Translations under genes and position numbers: made by a program
Notes under the pieces: generated by a model
The model's input: the letters and a program-made list of their open reading frames with translations, nothing else
Databases searched by the model: none
Told to the model about the DNA's origin: nothing
Shown here: piece after piece, positions 22,108 to 27,582 of the stretch
Layout: every line of letters starts with the position of its first letter
Numbering within the stretch: position 1 is the stretch's first letter
Assembly (NCBI GenBank): GCA_964396845.1
Contig: CAYNGH010000026.1
Location: forward strand, 1 to 27,582
Length of the DNA: 27,582 bases
Source: CAYNGH01 sp964396845
Lineage (GTDB): Bacteria > Vulcanimicrobiota > JAJTBE01 > CAYNGH01
Direction of reading: 5' to 3'

Positions 22108-24234
22108 ATGGCAGTGGGCGGTGAAAGCACAAACCCCTTTGCAAAATTCTTTAAAATGAGCGAGATGGGAATCGCTATCGGCATCATTTTCGTTGTAATG
22201 ATGCTGATCATTCCTATGCCTCCCAGCCTTATCGATATTCTCATCACATTGAACCTGGCCGGCGCGGTGCTGATACTTCTCATTTCTATCTATATCACCA
22301 ACCCTCTTGAGTTTGCTGTTTTTCCCACAATGCTCCTGGTCACCACTCTTTTCCGACTGGCCATCAACGTGTCCACTACCCGTATGATTCTTCTTCATGG
22401 CGACAAGAAAAGCCCCACAGGAGATCCCATCGGCGCGGGGGAAGTCATTCCCGCCTTTGGCAGGGTGGTTGTTGGCGGTGACATGGTGGTGGGTCTGGTT
22501 ATCTTTATCATTCTCATTGTCATTCAGCTTCTGGTTATCACCGCCGGTGCGGAACGTATTGCCCAGGTAGCTGCCCGTTTTACCCTGGACGCCATGCCCG
22601 GCAAACAGATGGCCATTGATGCAGACCTTCATTCGGGTCTTATCGATGCCGAAGGGGCCAAGGCACGCCGTCGTCAGATTGAAAAAGAAGCAGATTTTTA
22701 CGGGGCCATGGACGGTGCCGGCAAGTTTGTAAAGGGCGACTCCATCGCGTCGATTGTGATCATGATAATTAATATTCTGGCGGGTATCATCATCGGCCTT
22801 GTGGTTAAAAAGGACAAGTTTGACGGTATCGGCGATGTGTTGAACACTTATGCCATTCTGTCCATCGGCGACGGTCTTTCTTCCACTCTGCCGGCGTTCC
22901 TTATTTCCACGGCCATGGGTATGGTGGTATCCCGGGCTGCATCAGAAGCAGACCTGGGAAAAGATGTGGTGAGCCAGATTACCGCCCAGCCGGGAGCGTT
23001 GAAACTGGCCGCCGGCTTCATGGGGGTTCTGGCCCTCATCTCTCCCATTGTCAAACTCCCCTGGTGGCCTTTTGCCGCTCTTTGTGTGTTGTTTTTCATG
23101 GTAGCAAAGACCATTGAAAAATCCACCGAAGAAGTCTTTATTCAGGAAGAAGATAAGCAGGAAGAAACAAAGAAAGAAGCCCGGAAAAAACCCGAAAGTG
23201 TTGTTCAACTGATGACGGTGGATCCCATATCTCTGGAAGTGGGCCGGGGGCTTCTTTCCCTGGTGGACCCCAACCAGGGAGCCAAACTTTTGGAAAGGGT
23301 CACTTCCATCCGTCGGCATATTGCCCTTGAAATGGGTCTTGTGGTTCCGGGGGTTCGGTTCAAGGACAACCTCCAGCTGAAGCCCAATGCATATGTTATC
23401 AAGATCAAGGAAATCGAGATGGCCACTGGTGAAGTGATGGTAAACCAGTTCCTGGCCATCGGCCCTGAAGACAAGCTCCGGAACCTGCGGGGAACCAAGA
23501 CCGTTGACCCCACCTACGGCCTGCCGGGAGTGTGGATTTCCCCTGAACAGCGGGGGGATGCGGAACGGTTAGGGTGCATGATATTTGATCCTGTCAGTGT
23601 CATTGCAACTCAGCTTACCGAGGTCATCCGTTCCAACGCATCGGATCTCCTGGGCCGGCAGGAAGTTCAAGCTCTGGTGGACACCATCAAGAAGACCCAT
23701 CCTGCGGTGGTCAAGGAGTTGATCCCCGATGCCATGCAGTTGGGGGACATCCAGAAGATATTGCAGAATCTGGTCAAGGAGAGGGTTTCCATCCGGGACC
23801 TGGTGACCATTCTGGAAACCATAGCCGACAATGTTCATGTGACCAAGGATACGGAGATCCTGACGGAATGCGTCCGAGTGGCCCTGTCCCGGGTCATCTG
23901 CCGGGATTACATGAACAACGAGGGAATCATCAACGTGATTACCCTGGATCCCCAGGTGGAACAACTCATTGCCGGCTCCATACAGCGATCCGACGCGGGT
24001 TCATTCCTGGCACTGGATCCCAATATCGGCCAGGAGATATTGACCCGCCTTGGGGATCAGGTCAACAGCCTCCAGGAACAGGGACTTCAGCCCATAGCCC
24101 TGGTAGCTCCCCAGATTCGGCCAGCTTTCAAACGTCTGACGGAAAGGTCTTTCCCCAACCTTATTGTCCTTTCGTGGAATGAAATCGCTCCCAAGGTAAA
24201 TGTTAACTCTGTGGGTATGGTTTCTCTGGACTGA
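22108..24234 (+). CDS. flhA: Flagellar export gate protein FlhA
   Basis: FlhA is the nonameric proton-driven export component that receives substrates and chaperones. The 708-aa protein has about eight membrane helices in its first 330 residues, with the FHIPEP-family signature RFTLDAMPGKQMAIDADLHS and the following GLIDAEGAKARRRQIEKEAD. The cytoplasmic half includes LLERVTSIRRHIALEMGLVV, SVIATQLTEVIRSNASDLLG and a typical C-terminus ending PKVNVNSVGMVSLD. The length is standard. CGGAGG lies upstream of ATG 22108. flhF and flhG, often next, are absent. Confidence 0.98.
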   Translation: MAVGGESTNPFAKFFKMSEMGIAIGIIFVVMMLIIPMPPSLIDILITLNLAGAVLILLISIYITNPLEFAVFPTMLLVTTLFRLAINVSTTRMILLHGDKKSPTGDPIGAGEVIPAFGRVVVGGDMVVGLVIFIILIVIQLLVITAGAERIAQVAARFTLDAMPGKQMAIDADLHSGLIDAEGAKARRRQIEKEADFYGAMDGAGKFVKGDSIASIVIMIINILAGIIIGLVVKKDKFDGIGDVLNTYAILSIGDGLSSTLPAFLISTAMGMVVSRAASEADLGKDVVSQITAQPGALKLAAGFMGVLALISPIVKLPWWPFAALCVLFFMVAKTIEKSTEEVFIQEEDKQEETKKEARKKPESVVQLMTVDPISLEVGRGLLSLVDPNQGAKLLERVTSIRRHIALEMGLVVPGVRFKDNLQLKPNAYVIKIKEIEMATGEVMVNQFLAIGPEDKLRNLRGTKTVDPTYGLPGVWISPEQRGDAERLGCMIFDPVSVIATQLTEVIRSNASDLLGRQEVQALVDTIKKTHPAVVKELIPDAMQLGDIQKILQNLVKERVSIRDLVTILETIADNVHVTKDTEILTECVRVALSRVICRDYMNNEGIINVITLDPQVEQLIAGSIQRSDAGSFLALDPNIGQEILTRLGDQVNSLQEQGLQPIALVAPQIRPAFKRLTERSFPNLIVLSWNEIAPKVNVNSVGMVSLD

Positions 24235-24293
24235 GAGCCTTTAAAGGGCAGGGATGATATAGACAGAAATATTTTCAGTCCTGGGGGGATATT

Positions 24294-24839
24294 ATGAACT
24301 GGTTTGACATTCCCATGGTCATCTTGATTCTGGGTATCGCTTATGTTGGGTATCGTCGGGGTTTTCTGGGAGGCATCTTTGACATACTGGCCCTGATGGG
24401 GGGATCCCTGGGAGCATCGGCTCTTTCCGGGGGGATTGCTCAGGCCCTTTATCAGGGGGCCGGCATTGACTACCGCCTTGTTTCCATTGTTTTGTGGATC
24501 ATAATTTTTGTCGCTGTATCCTGGGGAATCGTATATCTGGGAAGCCTGCTCAACGAATCGGCCCAGAAGGGGATTCCTCTTTTTCTCTGGCGGGGAATCG
24601 GCGGTATTGTGGGGCTTCTGGAGGGGTTTATTATTTTTTTTGTGGTGTTTTTAATGATGGGACAGATTGAACTTCACAGCACCGTAGTGAAGACTTTAAA
24701 GGAATCTGCTACTGTTTCCGTGGTTCAGAAGATCAATCCCGTGGCGGAACGGATGTTCCTGAAGGTGAGCAACCCCAGATCCCACCCGGGGATTGTCCAG
24801 TCTTTCCGCAAATCGGTTTTTGCCCAGAAGGATATTTAG
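24294..24839 (+). CDS. CvpA family membrane protein
   Basis: A 181-aa integral membrane protein with four predicted helices. The N-terminus MNWFDIPMVILILGIAYVGY followed by RRGFLGGIFDILALMGG is characteristic of the CvpA family (named after the colicin V production protein). Later segments include LVSIVLWIIIFVAVSWGIVY and GGIVGLLEGFIIFFVVFLMM. The molecular function of the family is poorly known; roles in envelope integrity have been proposed. ATG 24294 lies 59 bp after flhA, with GGGGGGA before it, so it may be cotranscribed with the flagellar genes. That position does not prove a motility role. Confidence 0.85.
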   Translation: MNWFDIPMVILILGIAYVGYRRGFLGGIFDILALMGGSLGASALSGGIAQALYQGAGIDYRLVSIVLWIIIFVAVSWGIVYLGSLLNESAQKGIPLFLWRGIGGIVGLLEGFIIFFVVFLMMGQIELHSTVVKTLKESATVSVVQKINPVAERMFLKVSNPRSHPGIVQSFRKSVFAQKDI

Positions 24840-24880
24840 CATTTTTTATTCCAGCCTATCCATATTATTTTATTTGAACC

Positions 24881-24909
24881 TTGCCCTGTGGGCCGGCATG
24901 GCTTATAAT
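24881..24909 (+). promoter_or_regulatory. Sigma70-type promoter for the YHS-domain gene
   Basis: TTGCCC at 24881-24886 and TATAAT at 24904-24909 are separated by exactly 17 bp, a good -35/-10 pair in the 149-bp gap after the CvpA gene. The start codon of the next gene is 80 bp downstream. This separates the gene from the flagellar block. Confidence 0.6.
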
Positions 24910-24988
24910 AAAGATCCAGGCTGTGGAATAAACCTTCCCAGGCTTTGTATGACATCGGGGAAACATTTTTTGGCTGGAGTTTGATAAG

Positions 24989-25897
24989 ATGGATAAAAAA
25001 ATCACCCCACCGGGCAACAATGAAGGACCCCGCCGGATGATAATTGCTGTGGCGGTTTTTTTCTTTGTTTTTGTTTTTACATATTTCGGGTCAGCTCTTT
25101 TTATCAGGGACCCCGGCATAGGCAGGACTGGAAACGACAGGGATTCCGTGGTGAGGGGGAAGACCAGGGATGGAAATGCCGGGGAGCCCTCGGGAATGCC
25201 CCCACTGGTTTCATCAGAAGAGCTGGACATGGATGAGGCCCAATGCCCTGTATGCAGAGTCATCTTTGATCGGAACCATGCGGAATACCAGCACAAGCTC
25301 AGTGGTGGAAGGCTTTTTTTCTTTGACCGGGAGAAGTGTTACCTGGAGTTTCTTGATAATCCCGGCAGATTTGTTGAAAATAAACCCCGGATCAAGATCA
25401 GGATTGAAGCAAAACCAGCTCATCCCGAAGATTCCATAATCGATGTGGACAAACTGCCTCCTCTTCCTTCGCCGTCAAAGACCCCCCCGTCGGAAAGATC
25501 AGGAGTCAAAATCGAAGATGTACCCTTGGATTTTAGTCCCGCCCCCCGACGCACCCAGCAAAATCCTCCAGAATCCCGACCGCCCAGGAAATCCCTTCCT
25601 CCGCCGGCGGATATCCCCTATGAGCCTCCGCCGGAATTCCCTCCCCCCCCGGCGATGCCTCTGCCTGACAAGAATATTGCGCCCCTGCCTTCAGGAGTGC
25701 CCACCCCTGGCATGACTCCGGGAGAAGACTCCTTTTCTCTGCCGGCTCCCGATAGTGTTCCTTTGCCAGATGGGGTCAGCCCCCCTGCATCGACCCCTGC
25801 TCCGGCACCAGGCACGCCTCCCCCGGCGGTTGATATTGAAGATTTCGAGATCCCTTCCGGGGCTTTGCCTCCTGATCGGGAATGGGAAGGAAATTAA
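24989..25897 (+). CDS. Membrane-anchored protein with YHS/TRASH-like cysteine domain and proline-rich tail
   Basis: A 302-aa protein of unknown function. Residues 17-39 (MIIAVAVFFFVFVFTYFGSALF) form an uncleaved N-terminal membrane anchor. Residues 84-133 resemble a YHS/TRASH metal-binding domain: CPVC at 86-89, then SGGRLFFFDREKCYLEFLDN with C117, and NPGRFVENKP. This fits the CPVCG...YYFCSxxCxxxFxxNPxxY pattern with some changes. From about residue 155 the protein is proline-rich and low-complexity, with PLP and PPP runs, to an acidic end. A run of eight C at 25643-25650 encodes part of it. The ATG follows a weak GGAG 10-15 nt upstream. The gene has its own promoter and terminator. Confidence 0.7.
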   Translation: MDKKITPPGNNEGPRRMIIAVAVFFFVFVFTYFGSALFIRDPGIGRTGNDRDSVVRGKTRDGNAGEPSGMPPLVSSEELDMDEAQCPVCRVIFDRNHAEYQHKLSGGRLFFFDREKCYLEFLDNPGRFVENKPRIKIRIEAKPAHPEDSIIDVDKLPPLPSPSKTPPSERSGVKIEDVPLDFSPAPRRTQQNPPESRPPRKSLPPPADIPYEPPPEFPPPPAMPLPDKNIAPLPSGVPTPGMTPGEDSFSLPAPDSVPLPDGVSPPASTPAPAPGTPPPAVDIEDFEIPSGALPPDREWEGN

Positions 25898-25925
25898 CTG
25901 CTTTATCTTTTATCCAAATATTTTT

Positions 25926-25952
25926 GCCGGGTTTTATATAGCCCGGTTTTTT
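25926..25952 (+). terminator. Intrinsic terminator after the YHS-domain gene
   Basis: CCGGG (25927-25931) pairs with CCCGG (25942-25946) across a 10-nt loop (TTTTATATAG), followed by six T residues at 25947-25952. It begins 30 bp after the stop codon and before the amylase promoter region. Confidence 0.75.
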
Positions 25953-25979
25953 CTTGCCGGAGGAGTTATCCTTCAGGGC

Positions 25980-26045
25980 TTGAAAAGACTGATCCAGACT
26001 GCCGATTATAATGACTGGCAGTTACTTTTAAATTAACTGAAGGAG
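25980..26045 (+). promoter_or_regulatory. Promoter and possible operator upstream of the GH13 gene
   Basis: TATAAT at 26007-26012 is a perfect -10; the nearest -35-like TTGAAA (25980-25985) has a long 21-bp spacer. Just downstream an inverted repeat CAGTTA-N9-TAACTG occupies 26019-26039, between the likely transcript start and the AAGGAG ribosome site (26040-26045). It could bind a repressor or form an RNA hairpin. Confidence 0.4.
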
Positions 26046-26053
26046 CATTATCG

Positions 26054-27409
26054 ATGGCCAAGGCTGAACAAATAAAAATGTTTCCCGAGGATCACTTGAA
26101 AACTCTCACGGAGGACCCCTCCAAACTGCAGGGGCCTTCATCACCCCGGTGGATGCGGGATATGATCCTGTATCAGGTTTACCTTCGCAATCTGGATCAA
26201 ACGGGGACATTCAAATCCCTGGTAAATCGTCTTGATTCCATAAAAGAACTGGGAGCCACCGCCATCTGGCTTGCCCCCATACACCCCATAGGGCAGGCAG
26301 AAAAAAAGGGAACCCTTGGGTGCCCTTATTCCATCGCTGATTATTTTGATGTGAACCCGGAATACGGCACCAGGGAAGATTTCCGACATTTAGTGGAATC
26401 GGTTCACGAAAAAGATATGCGGATATTTATCGATTTTGTGGCAAACCATACCGCTCACGATCATGTTATGGCCAAAAGAGAACCCAGCTGGTTCTATCGG
26501 GATGCCCTGGGAAAACATACCCGCCGGCGTACCGAATGGAGCGATGTTATTGATGTGAATTACGACAACGCCGATGCCTGGGATTATATGAAAAAAGTCG
26601 CCCTCCACTGGTTGGAAGAATTTGATCTGGACGGTTACCGCTGTGATGTGGCAGGAATGGTGCCCATCGGCTTCTGGGAGGAAACAACAGCCCTCCTGCG
26701 CCGGATAAAGCCGGATTTTTATATGCTGGCGGAATGGGACGAATCCCCGCATCTTTGCTCCAGAGCCTTTAACTCCGACTACAAGGGTGACCATTACCTG
26801 CTGATGCAGGAGGTTAACCGGGGAAAACAAAATCCCCGCCAGCTGGTTGAACTCACAGCCAGAAACTACAGCCGGTATCCCTCAAACAACCTTCCCCTCA
26901 ACTTCATCGAAAATCATGATCAACCCCGGGCCTGTCACGAATTCGGCGTTAAAGGATTCCGGCCATGGGCAGTGTTCATATTCACTATTCCAGGAATACC
27001 CCTGATTTATAACGGACAGGAAATTGGACAGACCCGCTACCTGTCACTGTTTGAAAAAGAACCCATCGACTGGAGCCAGGGAAATGAGGAAATCAAGAGT
27101 TTTTACCAGAACCTTGCACAAATAAGAAAGGATCATTTTGCCACCCGGGATGGACAGTTCATACCCTTAAAAAATGACAACCCCCGGCAAATCGCAACAT
27201 ATCAGGTTAAAACGAGTAAAGACCAGATTCTGACTGCTCTGAATCTTACCCCGAAAACCGCAACAGTTACAATCAATACCGATAAACCATACCCCCAGAA
27301 CCCCAAACCCATCCTGCAGGAAGGCCTCAAACTCATCCAAAAAGAAAAACCAGAACCCGGCACCATATCAATGAAACTTGACCCATACGGCTTTGCCCTC
27401 TTTGGATAA
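26054..27409 (+). CDS. GH13 alpha-amylase-family glycoside hydrolase or glucanotransferase
   Basis: A 451-aa (beta/alpha)8-barrel enzyme acting on alpha-glucosidic bonds. All four GH13 motifs are present: region I DFVANHT (Asp127, His132), region II DGYRCDVAG with nucleophile Asp198, region III MLAEWDE with acid/base Glu227, and region IV FIENHDQ with Asp289. An upstream GCPYSIADYFDVNPEYGT is also typical. There is no signal peptide, so it is probably cytoplasmic, perhaps in glycogen or maltodextrin metabolism. The C-terminal beta domain is short. Substrate specificity cannot be read from the motifs. AAGGAG precedes ATG 26054. The last third of the gene looks poorer in G than its neighbours. 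It appears monocistronic and unrelated to the flagellar genes. Confidence 0.93.
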   Translation: MAKAEQIKMFPEDHLKTLTEDPSKLQGPSSPRWMRDMILYQVYLRNLDQTGTFKSLVNRLDSIKELGATAIWLAPIHPIGQAEKKGTLGCPYSIADYFDVNPEYGTREDFRHLVESVHEKDMRIFIDFVANHTAHDHVMAKREPSWFYRDALGKHTRRRTEWSDVIDVNYDNADAWDYMKKVALHWLEEFDLDGYRCDVAGMVPIGFWEETTALLRRIKPDFYMLAEWDESPHLCSRAFNSDYKGDHYLLMQEVNRGKQNPRQLVELTARNYSRYPSNNLPLNFIENHDQPRACHEFGVKGFRPWAVFIFTIPGIPLIYNGQEIGQTRYLSLFEKEPIDWSQGNEEIKSFYQNLAQIRKDHFATRDGQFIPLKNDNPRQIATYQVKTSKDQILTALNLTPKTATVTINTDKPYPQNPKPILQEGLKLIQKEKPEPGTISMKLDPYGFALFG

Positions 27410-27415
27410 TAAAGA

Positions 27416-27451
27416 GCACTTTGGAAGTGCCCCCATTTTTAAAAAATGGGG
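27416..27451 (+). terminator. Double hairpin after the GH13 gene, probable terminator
   Basis: GCACTT (27416-27421) pairs with AAGTGC (27425-27430) over a 3-nt loop, immediately followed by CCCCATTTTT (27431-27440), which pairs with AAAAATGGGG (27442-27451). The T run lies between the first stem and the second arm, so the first hairpin plus T run could terminate, or the symmetric second hairpin could act. It begins 6 bp after the stop. Confidence 0.5.
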
Positions 27452-27499
27452 AAAATATGAGTCGAGATGTTCATGATCCTTGGGATACAGCTCTCGGGC

Positions 27500-27550
27500 C
27501 GTTGTTAATGTGTCGGTGGGCGTTGTTAGGCGTTTTTAGGCGTTGTCAGG
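27500..27550 (+). repeat. Imperfect 10-bp tandem repeats at the right edge
   Basis: CGTTGTTAGG (27521-27530), CGTTTTTAGG (27531-27540) and CGTTGTCAGG (27541-27550) are consecutive decamers; a related CGTTGTTAAT is at 27500-27509. The surrounding 27452-27582 has no gene I can support. The array may continue in degraded form (TTTTGTTTTC). It is too short and too regular in period for a CRISPR. Confidence 0.55.
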
Positions 27551-27582
27551 TTTTGTTTTCGTTTACCAAGCTCAAGATTAAA

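Noticed and set aside
24840..24988. Terminator after the CvpA gene
   Set aside because: A T-rich stretch follows the stop codon but no stable hairpin precedes it.
26054..27409. GH13 gene as a transferred element
   Set aside because: The 3' third looks poorer in G than its neighbours by eye, but there are no flanking repeats, integrase or tRNA, and the difference is unmeasured.
27500..27582. Possible CRISPR array at the right edge
   Set aside because: The repeat unit is only 10 bp with no spacers between copies, unlike CRISPR repeats of about 24-37 bp with unique spacers.

Overview
The window is dominated by one long plus-strand flagellar locus (about 6.1-24.2 kb) of a motile bacterium. By eye the DNA is roughly half G+C, with strong AGGAGG-type ribosome sites and frequent GTG and TTG starts. 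The gene order flgB-flgC-fliE-fliF-fliG-fliH-fliI-fliJ / lytic transglycosylase / fliK / hook-rod protein / fliM-fliN-fliO-fliP-fliQ-fliR-flhB-flhA is the classic basal body, C-ring and export-gate arrangement. The proteins are unmistakable as families but diverged: FliM, FliH and the FliG linker carry low-complexity stretches. I cannot place the host from sequence alone. A poorly sampled, deep-branching lineage is my guess (inference only).

Left flank (1-2.4 kb, minus strand): an apparent four-gene operon. Two tandem paralogous small secreted proteins (2399-1842, then 1816-1247) are followed by a [2Fe-2S] subunit of the molybdenum hydroxylase type and a MobA/MocA-like nucleotidyltransferase that runs off the window and has degenerate active-site motifs. 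A 192-bp divergent gap separates this operon from a plus-strand pair of M16 peptidases (2.6-5.2 kb): the first keeps the HxxEH zinc site, the second has lost it but keeps the Arg/Tyr region, so a heterodimer is likely. A minus-strand hypothetical gene (5153-5581) overlaps the second peptidase tail-to-tail and faces the flagellar operon across an AT-rich 512-bp gap with repeated GTTAAC elements.

Flagellar region: flgB, flgC and fliE make the rod and export-gate adaptor; fliF and fliG the MS-ring and switch; fliH, fliI and fliJ the export ATPase complex. A soluble lytic transglycosylase probably opens the peptidoglycan for the rod, and fliK is the hook-length ruler. A promoter overlapping a terminator (15.08-15.16 kb) then starts a second block: a hook/rod protein, the switch proteins fliM and fliN, and the complete export gate fliO-P-Q-R, flhB, flhA. 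An intrinsic terminator lies inside the operon between fliF and fliG and is spanned by an 18-codon reading frame.

Right flank: a CvpA-family membrane protein, then a gene with its own sigma70-type promoter for a membrane-anchored protein with a YHS/TRASH-like cysteine domain and a proline-rich tail, closed by a terminator. Next is a cytoplasmic GH13 alpha-amylase-family enzyme with all catalytic residues. The window ends in noncoding DNA with two hairpins and imperfect 10-bp tandem repeats. I saw no rRNA, tRNA, CRISPR array, insertion sequence or prophage. The most unusual features are the fliF-fliG attenuator-like element, the shared TGTTAACA palindromes, and the extended FliM, FliH and FliG proteins.
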